Shown here one piece after another: positions 46,408 to 55,661 of a DNA stretch of 64,000 bases. Both the position numbers and the translations under genes were made by a program. Below the pieces are notes generated by a model. The model was not told the DNA's origin. It ran no database searches and was given only the letters and a program-made list of their open reading frames with translations. The DNA is from Leptospira jelokensis (GTDB taxonomy: Bacteria; Spirochaetota; Leptospiria; Leptospirales; Leptospiraceae), in the NCBI RefSeq assembly GCF_004769635.1, contig NZ_RQGH01000028.1, forward strand, positions 124,001 to 188,000, written 5' to 3'. Every line of letters begins with the position of its first letter. The stretch's first letter is position 1.

Positions 46408-46863
46408 TTTCAATTTTTGAAAGACCAAATACGGTCTTCTCCTATGCCAAAAACGAATGCAAGAATCGTACAGTTTTTAGTAAAAAAATCTAAAAAAGTT
46501 TAGAACCAATGAAATCTTGGACAATTTGTACTTTAATCCTAAAAAATCAAATCAAGTTGCTTCAAAATCAAAATGCATTTCGTGTATTTGATCATCTGAA
46601 TGTTCTTAATTTCTAAAATATGTGTATACTTTCAGCATAGGACTGGTTGAATATCATTCCCTGTTTGGTAAATTCTGAAATCTTTTATAAGAATTGACGT
46701 CGTAGCAGCACTTACCATAAGTTACGGTTCTAACTTGGAAGGGGCCATATCGGCGTTTTTTGCTTGTTTGTTTAGGCAAACGAACCACTAGTTCCCTATG
46801 GCTCGTCGACGGACTTTTGTGGTTGTCCAACCTGCCAGGCAAACGTTAAAAATTGAATCTAAT
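46408..46863. other. intergenic region, 456 bp, no gene called
   Basis: This AT-rich stretch lies between the porin and the GNAT gene. It includes a short inverted repeat at 46421-46438 and two copies of AGGCAAACG (about 46773 and 46837). A 22-codon in-frame extension of the GNAT gene lies at its end but does not look like protein. I see no tRNA. Confidence 0.5.
46421..46438. promoter_or_regulatory. inverted repeat upstream of the porin start
   Basis: AAGACC and GGTCTT flank six bases, 14 bp upstream of the chosen ATG. It could be a small operator or an RNA hairpin overlapping the ribosome-binding region. Support is limited because 6-bp repeats arise by chance. Confidence 0.3.
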
Positions 46864-47391
46864 ATGAAGATCAAATTAAGAAACTTTTCCGAAGTGGATA
46901 TAGAACAAATTTATTCTTGGTCAAAAAATGAAGAATTTTTACTCATTTGGGCAGGACCTTTATATAAAATGGACTCTCTAAAGGACCAATTAAAAAACGA
47001 TTTAGAATACGCTTCCACTCATCCGGAAAGATTAAAAATTTTTTCAGTGATCGATTCAGAAAATTCAGATCTCATTGGTCACTGCCAATTAACCATCGAT
47101 CAATCAAACGAATCTGCTCATATCTCTCGCATTTTGGTTGGAAACGAAAACTTCAGGGGCAAAGGTATCGGTCGACAAATAATAACAAATTTATTAGAGA
47201 TAACATTTTTACAATTAAATCTCAATCGAGTTACATTGAATGTTTACGATTTTAATGAGGCTGCAATTGACTGTTACAAAAAAGCTGGTTTCAAAAATGA
47301 AGGATTACTAAGAGAAAATACAAAATTCAAAGGGGCATTCTGGTCCACAATTCCAATGGCAATTCTAAAATCAGAATACCAAAATCTTTAG
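46864..47391 (+). CDS. GNAT-family N-acetyltransferase (RimJ/RimL-like)
   Basis: The ATG at 46864 gives 175 residues that begin MKIKLRNFSEVDIEQIYSW, a normal RimJ/RimL-type start; the 22 upstream codons look noncoding. Motif A is IGRQIITNLLEI with ILVGNENFRGKGIGR before it (about residues 100-115), binding acetyl-CoA, and motif B is LNVYDFNEAAIDCYKKAGF. The substrate could be a protein amino terminus, a polyamine or a small molecule; not determined. No good Shine-Dalgarno sequence. It is part of a run of small plus-strand genes (TIGR02450 and DUF218) in a gene-poor area. Confidence 0.82.
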   Translation: MKIKLRNFSEVDIEQIYSWSKNEEFLLIWAGPLYKMDSLKDQLKNDLEYASTHPERLKIFSVIDSENSDLIGHCQLTIDQSNESAHISRILVGNENFRGKGIGRQIITNLLEITFLQLNLNRVTLNVYDFNEAAIDCYKKAGFKNEGLLRENTKFKGAFWSTIPMAILKSEYQNL

Positions 47392-47436
47392 GATTTTATC
47401 CCAACAATAATCATATAGCGTGCGTTAGACTCTACT

Positions 47437-47661
47437 TTGCAAAATAAAATCAATCCGAAAAAACTATTACTCTCAAAATGGACCTCGGTAAAGGTTTTGG
47501 AAAGAGAAAAACATTTTATCGTGACCAAAGTCCATTGGCAGCAAGGGTCAACGGATAAGCTTGATCAAGTGACAATCGAAGCCATCCTCACTAAAAAGTC
47601 AAAAATGATCCCTTGGGAAAATTTGAAAGATAATACCCAATGGTTACCAGGTTGGAAGTAG
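47437..47661 (+). CDS. TIGR02450-family Trp-rich small protein
   Basis: The 74-residue protein begins at a TTG, there being no ATG before the conserved part. The pattern KWTSV...EKHFIVTKV...VTIEAILTKK...IPWENLKD...WLPGWK matches the small Trp-rich TIGR02450 family (no known function). Trp residues and their spacing are conserved. It sits 45 bp after the GNAT stop. Confidence 0.7.
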   Translation: MQNKINPKKLLLSKWTSVKVLEREKHFIVTKVHWQQGSTDKLDQVTIEAILTKKSKMIPWENLKDNTQWLPGWK

Positions 47662-47713
47662 TGATGAAGAGTAGGGCATTTGCCCTCAGAATCGCTTATA
47701 AAGGAACTAAAAA

Positions 47714-48376
47714 TTGAAAATTCCTGATGAAGATTTCCGTTATGCTTTAGAGATTTGGGATTTTCTAAGTGTAAAAGACAGACTTGGCAAAGCAGATTTA
47801 ATTTTTGTTCTTTGTAGCCACGATTTACGAGTGGCAGAACATGCGGTTTCATTGTACCATAAAAATCATACAAAGTTTGTATTGTTTTCTGGTGGACTCA
47901 ATTTTTTTACAAAACATGTTTTCCCAAACTCAGAAGCAGAATCATTTGCGAAACATGCAATTGAATTAGGGATACCCAAAGAGAGTGTCATCATTGAACC
48001 CCATTCGACTCATACGGGCGAAAATATCCAATTCACAAAAAAATTAATTTCTAATATGGGTTTACATTTCGATACCATCATCGCACTCCAAAAACCATCG
48101 ATGACCCTACGTATCAAATTGGCATTGGAAAAACAATGGCCTGGACCTATCTTCCAAATTGGATCACCTGACTACAGTTTGCTCGATGCACCACATTCTA
48201 AAATAAACCTATTTATGATCATCAACGAAATCGTTGGTGATCTAGATCGTATCATTGCCTATCCAAAATTGGGATTTCAAAACGAAACGTTCATCCCAGA
48301 AGGAATTTATTTCGCCTATCATTTTTTAATTTCGAAAGGTTACCATTTGCATTTGGTAACCTCAAAGATGAGTTGA
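47714..48376 (+). CDS. DUF218/YdcF-ElyC-like protein
   Basis: TTG at 47714 with AAGGA about 9 bp upstream gives a 220-residue soluble protein. The DUF218 pattern is present: LIFVLCSHDLRVAEHAVSLYHK, VLFSGGLN, ESEAESFAKHAIELGIPKESVIIEPHSTHTGENIQFTKKL (with the conserved Glu and a T-x-x-N), then a Rossmann-like C-terminal part. YdcF binds SAM and ElyC is tied to envelope integrity, but the family is functionally diverse and this member lacks a membrane anchor. A perfect 9-bp stem-loop lies within the last codons. Confidence 0.8.
   Translation: MKIPDEDFRYALEIWDFLSVKDRLGKADLIFVLCSHDLRVAEHAVSLYHKNHTKFVLFSGGLNFFTKHVFPNSEAESFAKHAIELGIPKESVIIEPHSTHTGENIQFTKKLISNMGLHFDTIIALQKPSMTLRIKLALEKQWPGPIFQIGSPDYSLLDAPHSKINLFMIINEIVGDLDRIIAYPKLGFQNETFIPEGIYFAYHFLISKGYHLHLVTSKMS
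48337..48362 (+). repeat. 9-bp perfect stem-loop at the end of the DUF218 gene
   Basis: AGGTTACCA pairs with TGGTAACCT over an 8-base loop, inside the last dozen codons and 44-70 bp before the end of the convergent oxidoreductase gene. There is no T tract, so it is not a standard terminator, but it could block read-through between the convergent genes. Confidence 0.4.
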
Positions 48377-48419
48377 TCCATCTAAGATCCGTTTAGAATC
48401 TTTTAGTTGGATTCCAAAC

Positions 48420-49442
48420 TCATTCCCAACTCACCACCACTTTCCCAAAATGTTTCCCTGTTTGTAAATAATCTAAGGCTTCTGGTACTTCCTTCCAACC
48501 GAACACTTTGTCCACAACTGGTTTCATTTTGTTTTGTTCAATGGCACGGTTCATTTTTTGAAAGTCGGCACGGCTCCCCACTATGACCCCTTGCACTTTG
48601 ACACCTTGCATTAGGATTGGGTAAAGTGATAAACTGGATTCACCACCGGCAAGCACACCAATCAGTGCAATGGTCCCGTAAGGTTTCACACTCATCATAG
48701 ACTTTTGCATGGTCCCAGCACCACCCACTTCAATGATGAGATCGGCTCCCGCCATTTTCGTATGTTTTCTGACGTCTCGTTCCCAATTGGATTTAGTTGT
48801 ATAATTGATGGTTTCGTCGGCACCTAAGGTTTTGGCACGTGCCAGTTTTTCATCGCTCGAAGAACTGATGATGACACGAGCTCCCATCATTTTCGCAAAT
48901 TGTAAGGCAAATAAAGAAACACCACCGGTACCAAGGCAAAGAACATCACTTCCAGGTTCGATCCCACCAAAATTCACAACGGCATTGTAGGCGGTGAGGC
49001 CAGCACAACCCAATGTGGCTGCCTCTTTGTCTGTTAGGTGGCTTGGGGTGGCAACAAGTCCTTCTTCGGAAAATTTTCCGTATTGCGCCAAACAACCGTC
49101 ATTTGGTCCACCAAGAGTGGAACGAAGGTTGTCCATATTGGGTGCTCCATCCAACCACTTTTGCGCGAAAATCGGAAGGACTCGGTCTCCTTTTTTCCAA
49201 AGAGTAACTTCCGATCCTACTGCTTCCACAACTCCGGCACCATCGGAACATGGAACAAGGGGGAGTTTTTGCCTTGGGTTGTAGGTTCCAATTACCATTA
49301 AATAATCCCGATAGTTAAGTGAAGTCGCTGTTAGGCGAACAAGAACTTCCTTTGGTGCAAGTGATTCCGATTCATCACGTTCCGCTTCTTTTAGGTTTTG
49401 GATTCCAAAATTCCCTTGGATTTCCCATACTTTGTTCTTCAT
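48420..49442 (-). CDS. zinc-independent MDR-type NAD(P)-dependent oxidoreductase
   Basis: The ATG at 49442 gives 340 residues of the medium-chain dehydrogenase/quinone-reductase superfamily. The GroES-like part has [17 protein letters not shown], and the cofactor loop is [25 protein letters not shown] (GTGGVS, about residue 165). The classic Zn site (GHE) and the four structural Cys are absent, so it is likely a zinc-free alcohol/quinone oxidoreductase. The divergent SDR gene starts 93 bp away, suggesting both might share a regulatory region. Physiological substrate unknown. Confidence 0.85.
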   Translation of the reverse strand: MKNKVWEIQGNFGIQNLKEAERDESESLAPKEVLVRLTATSLNYRDYLMVIGTYNPRQKLPLVPCSDGAGVVEAVGSEVTLWKKGDRVLPIFAQKWLDGAPNMDNLRSTLGGPNDGCLAQYGKFSEEGLVATPSHLTDKEAATLGCAGLTAYNAVVNFGGIEPGSDVLCLGTGGVSLFALQFAKMMGARVIISSSSDEKLARAKTLGADETINYTTKSNWERDVRKHTKMAGADLIIEVGGAGTMQKSMMSVKPYGTIALIGVLAGGESSLSLYPILMQGVKVQGVIVGSRADFQKMNRAIEQNKMKPVVDKVFGWKEVPEALDYLQTGKHFGKVVVSWE

Positions 49443-49534
49443 AGCTCCCCAGTCCACCTTGTTAGAAAATTCACTCGTCAGATCCTTTGCCTTCAGATTC
49501 CTTTGTCGAGTGGGAATCTATTGGAAAGGGTAGT

Positions 49535-50344
49535 ATGAAAAAAGAATTTTGGAACGATAGTGTCGTAGTGATCACTGGTGCTTCGAGTGGGATTGGGAAA
49601 GCATTACTTGAGGAGTTAGCCGTTTACCCATGCCAATTGGTCCTATTGGCACGAAGGGCGGGTGATATCACAGAGCCAGAAGCAAAACACAAAAACTGTG
49701 TGCTCCACCGAGTCACTTGTGACCTTTCCGATCCAAGTTCTGTCCAGGATGCGATTGAATGGACAAGGAAACGTGTGGACCGAGTGGATGTGCTCTTCAA
49801 TAATGCAGGCATCACAGCTCACGGCAGGTTCGATTCCCTGACGATGGAAGTGTACCAAAAGACCTTTGCTACCAATTTTTTTGGCCCCATCCAATTCATC
49901 AAAGGTCTCTTGCCTCTCGTTGCAACGGCCAAAGGGAATATCGTGACCACATCGACCGTTTCTGCACTCTATGGTGTGCCTGGGCGAGCTGCGTATTCTG
50001 CTTCTAAGTCAGCCCTTCATGCCGCGTTGGAGTCACTTCGAATCGAAAGTTTAGAAGCAGGGATTGGGGTATCACTTGTCTGTGTCCCTTATACTGATAC
50101 AGCTTTACGCACTTCGGGTCTGACTGCGGATGGAAAGGTTCTCTCTGAGGCTCCTGCCAAAGGCAAACGTAAGTCGGCTAAGGAAGTGGCGCAAGTGTTA
50201 ATGGCAGTGGCAAAAGACAAAGAGGCAAGGCTTGTGACCTTTAATTTGAGTGGAAAGTTTTTGGAGTGGATGCGATTTTTCTCTCCCAAGTTTTTAGAAA
50301 AAATTCTTTATAAAAAACTCTACAACGACTTCAAAACACATTGA
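49535..50344 (+). CDS. short-chain dehydrogenase/reductase (SDR)
   Basis: The 269-residue classical SDR starts at an ATG with GGAAAGGG upstream. The N-terminal NAD(P) loop is VVITGASSGIGKAL (TGxxxGIG), the NNAG motif is LFNNAGITAHG, and the active-site Tyr/Lys are in GRAAYSASKSALHAAL. It heads a three-gene plus-strand run with DUF1295 and cfa, which is a known association for fatty-acid or lipid modification. Substrate not determined. Confidence 0.85.
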   Translation: MKKEFWNDSVVVITGASSGIGKALLEELAVYPCQLVLLARRAGDITEPEAKHKNCVLHRVTCDLSDPSSVQDAIEWTRKRVDRVDVLFNNAGITAHGRFDSLTMEVYQKTFATNFFGPIQFIKGLLPLVATAKGNIVTTSTVSALYGVPGRAAYSASKSALHAALESLRIESLEAGIGVSLVCVPYTDTALRTSGLTADGKVLSEAPAKGKRKSAKEVAQVLMAVAKDKEARLVTFNLSGKFLEWMRFFSPKFLEKILYKKLYNDFKTH

Positions 50345-50378
50345 ACCCCGTCTAAACCAAGGTAGAGGAAAAACCCAC

Positions 50379-51197
50379 TTGGACAATGTTTTGATTTCGT
50401 ATCTAACGGCTGTTATTTTTACTTTTTGTTTTATGACCCTGATGTGGTTTTGGGGAAAATCCCGAGACAACTATGCCGTGATTGATGTGGGTTGGGGGCT
50501 TGTGATTGCGGGCATTGCCACAGTCCTTTCCTATTTTGGAAAAGGGAATATCTATGCAAAATTAGCAGTCCTCATCCCAGTTTGGGTTTGGGCAATCCGA
50601 TTGTCAGGATTTCTTTACTGGACTCGCATTCGCACCAATCACCCAGAAGACAAACGTTATGCTGGATTTCGCAAAGACTACGGTGACAAGGTGCACTCCA
50701 AAATGTTCACCAATGTTTTCCTATTACAAGGGGCACTTGCATTACTCTTATCATTCCCATTTTACTTCGCTTCCCATTGGAATTTGTTTCCGAATGTAGG
50801 ACTCTTTGGCCCCAATGGAACCCTTATGGTTTGGATTGGTTGGGCCTTATTTGTGCTCGGAGTTGTGGGTGAAGCCATAGCTGATCGGGATTTACACAAT
50901 TTTTTATCCGTCCCGACAAACAAAGGAAAGGTGTGTAATGTTGGGCTATGGAAGTACACAAGGCATCCCAATTACTTTTTTGAATGGGTGATTTGGCTTG
51001 GAATCGGGGTGATTCCCATTCTTTCTGCACCAGAAGCCGTTGGTTCTCTTTTCACCCCTGTTTTTATGTTTGTGTTGTTACGATTTGTATCCGGTGTCCC
51101 TTTTGCTGAAAGGTATTCACTCCAGTCAAAAGGCGATTTGTTCCGTGAATACATGCGCACCACAAATGCATTTTTCCCTTGGTTTCCAAAACATTAA
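50379..51197 (+). CDS. DUF1295 / steroid-5-alpha-reductase-like membrane protein
   Basis: TTG at 50379 gives a 272-residue, multi-pass protein. The pattern matches DUF1295: DNYAVIDVGWGLVIAGIATV near the N-terminus, GDKVHSKMFTNVFLLQGALALLL in the middle, and the C-terminal block GLWKYTRHPNYFFEWVIWLGIGV with the HPNYFFE signature of reductase-type membrane enzymes. It is predicted to reduce a lipid or fatty-acyl double bond using NADPH, and such genes are often next to cfa. It overlaps the chosen cfa start region by only the spacer (17 bp). Confidence 0.85.
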   Translation: MDNVLISYLTAVIFTFCFMTLMWFWGKSRDNYAVIDVGWGLVIAGIATVLSYFGKGNIYAKLAVLIPVWVWAIRLSGFLYWTRIRTNHPEDKRYAGFRKDYGDKVHSKMFTNVFLLQGALALLLSFPFYFASHWNLFPNVGLFGPNGTLMVWIGWALFVLGVVGEAIADRDLHNFLSVPTNKGKVCNVGLWKYTRHPNYFFEWVIWLGIGVIPILSAPEAVGSLFTPVFMFVLLRFVSGVPFAERYSLQSKGDLFREYMRTTNAFFPWFPKH

Positions 51198-51214
51198 ATA
51201 AAAAAGGACAAAAC

Positions 51215-52285
51215 ATGAATTTCACAGATTCTCAAAAAAAGGAAGAGTCTTCTTCTTTTAGCATCAACTCACTTTTGGAGAAAAATATTTTCCCGGATTG
51301 GCTCATTCGTTTCCGTATCCGCCAACTTTTGGACCTACGCATCAAACAAGAACGTAAAGAGAATGCGACACTCCAACTCCAACATAAAATGGACTATGTG
51401 AACTCGTTAAAGAATTCACCGATTGCTGTGCATACCGATGCAGCAAACGAACAACATTACGAAGTGCCCAGTGATTTTTTCACCTATGTGATGGGACCAA
51501 GGATGAAATACTCATCAGGGTATTGGCCAACACTTGATACTACGTTTGCAGAATCGGAAGAAGAAATGTTACGGATCACCGTAGAACGTGCAGAAATCAA
51601 AAATGGAATGCGCGTTCTTGACTTGGGTTGTGGTTGGGGCAGTATCTCTCTCTACATTGCGGAAAAATTTCCAAAATGCAAAGTGACTGGAGTTTCCAAT
51701 TCGCGCACTCAAAAAGAATTCATCGACAAACGTGCGAAGGAAAGGGGATTAAAAAACCTCACCATCATCACAAAGGACATGAATGATTTTACCACGAAAG
51801 ACAAATTTGATCGCATCGTGTCTGTAGAGATGTTGGAACACATGAAAAACTACGAAAAACTGTTTGAAAAGTTATCGAAGTTCCTTGTGGCTGATGGAAA
51901 ATTCTTTGTGCATATCTTCACTCATAAAGAATTTGCATACCCGTTTGAAGTGATTGATGAAACGGATTGGATGGCGAAGTATTTTTTCACGGGTGGCCAG
52001 ATGCCTTCCGATGATTTGTTTTTGTATTTCCAAAAAGACTTTCTCATTGAAAACCACTGGGTGGTCAATGGAACCCATTATGCAAGGACATCGGAAGCTT
52101 GGTATGAAAACATGATTGAAAACAAGGATAAACTGTTGCCAATCCTTGCGAGTACTTACGGCGAAAAAGAAAAAACCAAATGGTTTGTGTATTGGAAAGT
52201 TTTCTTTCTCGCCTGTGCTGAGTTATGGGGTTATCGAAATGGAGAAGAGTGGTTTGTGAGCCACTACTTGTTCCGAAAACGCTGA
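51215..52285 (+). CDS. cfa: cyclopropane-fatty-acyl-phospholipid synthase family protein
   Basis: I take the ATG at 51215, preceded by AAAGGA, giving 356 residues. The catalytic domain has a SAM motif VLDLGCGWGSISLYIAEKFP (about residue 143), the family block HYEVPSDFFTYVMGPRMKYSSGYW, and SVEMLEHMKNYEKLFEKL. CFA enzymes methylenate unsaturated acyl chains of phospholipids; related members make other methylated lipids (for example with DUF1295). The 3' end overlaps the convergent helicase gene by 22 bp. Confidence 0.88.
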   Translation: MNFTDSQKKEESSSFSINSLLEKNIFPDWLIRFRIRQLLDLRIKQERKENATLQLQHKMDYVNSLKNSPIAVHTDAANEQHYEVPSDFFTYVMGPRMKYSSGYWPTLDTTFAESEEEMLRITVERAEIKNGMRVLDLGCGWGSISLYIAEKFPKCKVTGVSNSRTQKEFIDKRAKERGLKNLTIITKDMNDFTTKDKFDRIVSVEMLEHMKNYEKLFEKLSKFLVADGKFFVHIFTHKEFAYPFEVIDETDWMAKYFFTGGQMPSDDLFLYFQKDFLIENHWVVNGTHYARTSEAWYENMIENKDKLLPILASTYGEKEKTKWFVYWKVFFLACAELWGYRNGEEWFVSHYLFRKR

Positions 52286-53862
52286 GTTTTTTTCCCAGCA
52301 GCCTTCACATACACTCCACCTTCTTTTTTAGAAGTTGGAGTGCTGGAACGGCGGCTACTACTTTCTCCACCACGTTCCCTTCGTTCTCCACGGTCACTGC
52401 GTTCGCCTCTTTCGCTGCGATCACTATTCGACCTTCCTCCACGGTAACCACCGCGACCACCACTGGATCCGCCACCATCATCACGACGGCGTCTGCCACC
52501 AGATCCACCGCCAGGAGGCATTTCACTCCATTCGGCTGGGGTTTTTCCAATTTTTTCGGGCCCGCTGATTTTCGTTTTGTCGAGCATATTGGAAAGGAGT
52601 TTCAAAGCGACAGAACGTTTGTCGTCTAACTTCAAAAGTTTTTCCAACACTTCTTCTGCATCAACATGGATTTCAGTTTCCACAACTTTGTTTAAAAAGT
52701 CTTCTTCGCGTCGTGCGAGGACTTCTTTTTTCGTAGGGAGTGCAGCAATCGTTAGATTGGTTCCTGATGTGCCTTTTAGTCGGAGTAGGGCTCTTGATTC
52801 CCTTGTGGTCACAAGAGTCACAGCTTTCCCTGATTTTCCCGCACGGCCAGTACGACCAATTCGGTGAGTATAACTTTCACTATCAAAAGGAAGGTGGAAG
52901 TTGATCACAAGAGACAAATCTTTTACGTCAAGACCACGTGCCGCAACATCTGTTGCCACAAGGATTTTGACTCGGCCATCATGAAGGCTTTTTAAAACTT
53001 GTTCTCTTTGTTTTTGGTTTAGGTCTCCGTGAAGAGCTTCAACGGGATATCCTTTGAACCCAAGGGTTGCTTTTAGGTCATCAGCTTCTTTTTTTGTTTT
53101 GGTAAAGATGATTGCCTTGTATGGGTTTTCATAATCCAAAATTCGTACAACAGCGATTTCACGTTCCGCTTCATCGATCACGTAGTACACTTGTTCGATG
53201 TTCTTAGAAGATTTTTCTGTTGCTGCAATCTTCACATGAGCTGGGTGTGTTTGGTATTTACTCGCCAATTTTTTAATTGGTTCGGGCATTGTTGCAGAAA
53301 ATAATAATGTTTGGCGTTTTGTGGGAAGTAAGTTAAAGATGGATTCGATATCATCCATAAATCCCATATCAAGCATTTCATCTGCTTCGTCTAAAATCAC
53401 CATGGATGGTTTGAAATTTTTAAGTTCCTTACCCTTTAATAGGTCAAGGAGTCTGCCAGGAGTTGCAACCGCAACTTGGGCACCTTTTGCCACTTGAGTG
53501 ATTTGTTTAGAATAGGAACTTCCACCGTAAATCGTGGTGGTTTTGATTCCTAAATGTTTTCCCAGTTTGTACAATTCATCTGATACTTGCAAAGCAAGTT
53601 CCCGAGTGGGTGTGAGAACAAGCACTTGCATGCCATCTTCCACATTGATTCGGTTCAAACAGGGGAGTCCGTAAGCTGCAGTTTTTCCGGTACCGGTCTG
53701 CGCTTGTGCGATTAAATCTTTTCCTTCCAATACGAGCGGAATCGCTTGTTTTTGGATAGGGCTTGGTGATTCGAAGCCTGCTTCAGTGATTCCTTGTAGT
53801 ATTTCAGGACGTAATCCGAAGGATTGGAAGTCATTTCCAACTTCGGTGTCATTCTTAGTCAT
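52264..53862 (-). CDS. DEAD-box RNA helicase with RGG-rich tail
   Basis: From ATG at 53862 the protein is 532 residues. It has a Q-motif FESPSPIQKQAI, Walker A AQTGTGKTAAY, PTRELALQV, DEAD (VILDEADEMLDMG), SAT (LLFSATMPEP) and HRIGRTGRAGKSG, all in order. The C-terminus (about 445-532) is a low-complexity Arg/Gly/Ser-rich segment (GGRGGYRGG, RSERGERSD) that would bind RNA. Similar to CsdA/RhlE-like helicases in ribosome biogenesis or cold adaptation; exact orthology is not decided. The upstream ATG codon lacks a clear ribosome site; TTG at 53877 is an alternative start. Confidence 0.9.
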   Translation of the reverse strand: MTKNDTEVGNDFQSFGLRPEILQGITEAGFESPSPIQKQAIPLVLEGKDLIAQAQTGTGKTAAYGLPCLNRINVEDGMQVLVLTPTRELALQVSDELYKLGKHLGIKTTTIYGGSSYSKQITQVAKGAQVAVATPGRLLDLLKGKELKNFKPSMVILDEADEMLDMGFMDDIESIFNLLPTKRQTLLFSATMPEPIKKLASKYQTHPAHVKIAATEKSSKNIEQVYYVIDEAEREIAVVRILDYENPYKAIIFTKTKKEADDLKATLGFKGYPVEALHGDLNQKQREQVLKSLHDGRVKILVATDVAARGLDVKDLSLVINFHLPFDSESYTHRIGRTGRAGKSGKAVTLVTTRESRALLRLKGTSGTNLTIAALPTKKEVLARREEDFLNKVVETEIHVDAEEVLEKLLKLDDKRSVALKLLSNMLDKTKISGPEKIGKTPAEWSEMPPGGGSGGRRRRDDGGGSSGGRGGYRGGRSNSDRSERGERSDRGERRERGGESSSRRSSTPTSKKEGGVYVKAAGKKTQRFRNK

Positions 53863-53932
53863 GGAAATAGGATACAATAAAAAAACCGCCTAAAAAAGAA
53901 AGGGAAAAATAACAGAAACCCTTCGGTCTTCC

Positions 53933-55594
53933 CTACGGGTGTTTTTTTGCGATTTCTGTCAGATGTGAGTAGAGTTCTTCCTTTAGGTAAGGTTTAGGCA
54001 TAAAATACGCAAAACCAGAACTCAAAATTTGTTCTTTTTCTTCGGGCATACAAAGTCCCGTGCAGGCAAACAAAATGGGTTTTTCCTTTTCCTTTGATAG
54101 GGATTTTGCAATTTCGGTTCCATGTTTCCCTGGCATTTCGATATCGAGAAAGGCAATATCAAAGGCCTCCAATCCAAGAATCCTTTCCGTTTCGATCCCG
54201 TTACTAGTTTCAACGATATCGAAGGGAAGGGCACGGAGGTAGTTTTTTAAGACCTTTCGGTTCAATTCATTGTCATCGGCAATGAGGACTTTTTTGCGAT
54301 GGGAGAAATGTGGTAATCCTGTTTCTTTTTTGGATCTTTCCTTTTCATTTTCCAAAGAGATCTCATCTCGTTTCCAAACCACTGGGATTTTTACTTCGAA
54401 GTTACTTCCGACTCCCAATTGTGATGTGACATGTACCTCTCCATTTAGTTCATCTAACGAAAGTTTTACGATTGATAAACCAAGACCTGATCCGGAAATT
54501 TCACAGCCTTCTGGAACAAATTCGTTGTATTTTTCGAAAAGTCTATCTTTGATCTCCGGGGAGATTCCAGGCCCAGTGTCTTTGATTTGTATGATAAGAG
54601 TGGCATTTTCATCTGCCTTTGTTTCCAATGATACATGACAAAAGACACTTCCCTCATGGGTGAACTTCACGGCGTTTGTGGTTAAGTTCCAAATGATTTT
54701 TTCAAGTTTTCGTTTGTCTGTTAATAAAAAAACAGTTTCTGAAATTTCATTTTTTAATTGGAATTCGATTTTTTTGCGTTTGGTTTCGTTTGTGAAAAAA
54801 TTATGGTATACAGCCAAACATTGGCCCAAGTGGAACCATTCTTGATTGAGAACAGATGCATTTTCTTCTAAACGTGAAAGTTCAATCGTATCATTCACCA
54901 AATTCAAAATCACTTCACCTGCGTTTTGGATATGTTCCACATAGGAATGAACTGATTCAGGAATGGGTTGGTCTCTTATCATTTCCGACATTCCAAGGAG
55001 AGAATTCAAAGGATTTCGAATGTCGTGGCTAATGGCCGCAATAAAATCCCTTTTAGCGGCCGTGGCCCTCTCTGCTGCTTGTTTTTCAATTTCCAATTTG
55101 TCGCGGTCTTTTCGCATCTGGAGCAATCGCACAGTTTGTTTTCCAAGTAAACGTAACATTTGTAATTGTTCATCGTTTAATTCTCTTGGTTTGTTATCGA
55201 TCACACAAAGGGTTCCGAGTTTGATTTGGTCATCCAGTGCAAGTGGGATGCCTGCATAAAAAATCACATTGGGGTCTCCGTTCACGAGGGGATTGTTTTT
55301 GAAGCGGTTATCGTGTTTGGCATTGGGAACGATAAACAATTCATCTCCCAAAATTGCATGTGAACAAAATGCAAGAGAACGTGGGGTTTCTCTCGCTCGA
55401 AGACCATGGTGGGATTTGAACCATTGCCTCGTTTCATCAATCAAACTTACAAGGGATATGGGTGCATTGCAGATCATGGAAGCAAGTTTTGTGATTTCAT
55501 CGAACATTTCCTCTTCGGGAGTGTCGAGGATCTCGAGTCCCTTCAGCGCGGCAAGCCTTGCGGCTTCATTTTTAGGGAGTGGAGCAATCTGCAT
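53933..55594 (-). CDS. GAF-domain hybrid sensor histidine kinase with receiver domain
   Basis: Starting from ATG at 55594 gives 553 residues. The order is: N-terminal GAF domain (about 10-160, with EILDTPEEEMFDEITKLASMICNAPISLVSLIDETRQWFKS), coiled linker, HisKA with the phospho-His in FIAAISHDIRNPLNSLLGM (about residue 198), HATPase (NAVKFTHEGS, DTGPGISPE, GSGLGLSIVKL), then a receiver domain (KVLIADDNELNRKVLKNYL) with the DIAFLDIEMPG Asp. No membrane segment, so it is cytoplasmic. The signal and partner are unknown. The msrB lipoprotein gene diverges 67 bp away. Confidence 0.92.
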   Translation of the reverse strand: MQIAPLPKNEAARLAALKGLEILDTPEEEMFDEITKLASMICNAPISLVSLIDETRQWFKSHHGLRARETPRSLAFCSHAILGDELFIVPNAKHDNRFKNNPLVNGDPNVIFYAGIPLALDDQIKLGTLCVIDNKPRELNDEQLQMLRLLGKQTVRLLQMRKDRDKLEIEKQAAERATAAKRDFIAAISHDIRNPLNSLLGMSEMIRDQPIPESVHSYVEHIQNAGEVILNLVNDTIELSRLEENASVLNQEWFHLGQCLAVYHNFFTNETKRKKIEFQLKNEISETVFLLTDKRKLEKIIWNLTTNAVKFTHEGSVFCHVSLETKADENATLIIQIKDTGPGISPEIKDRLFEKYNEFVPEGCEISGSGLGLSIVKLSLDELNGEVHVTSQLGVGSNFEVKIPVVWKRDEISLENEKERSKKETGLPHFSHRKKVLIADDNELNRKVLKNYLRALPFDIVETSNGIETERILGLEAFDIAFLDIEMPGKHGTEIAKSLSKEKEKPILFACTGLCMPEEKEQILSSGFAYFMPKPYLKEELYSHLTEIAKKHP

Positions 55595-55661
55595 GGATAC
55601 TATGACGAAGGATTTTTCATATAAATGAAAGTAAAAAACAAAATCCATACGTCTAACTTCC

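Noticed and set aside
46728..46851. Possible integron attC site (TTCTAAC ... GTTAAAA)
   Set aside because: Outer words pair 6 of 7, but the last base breaks the GTTRRRY consensus and I could not find convincing inner L boxes or an integrase gene.
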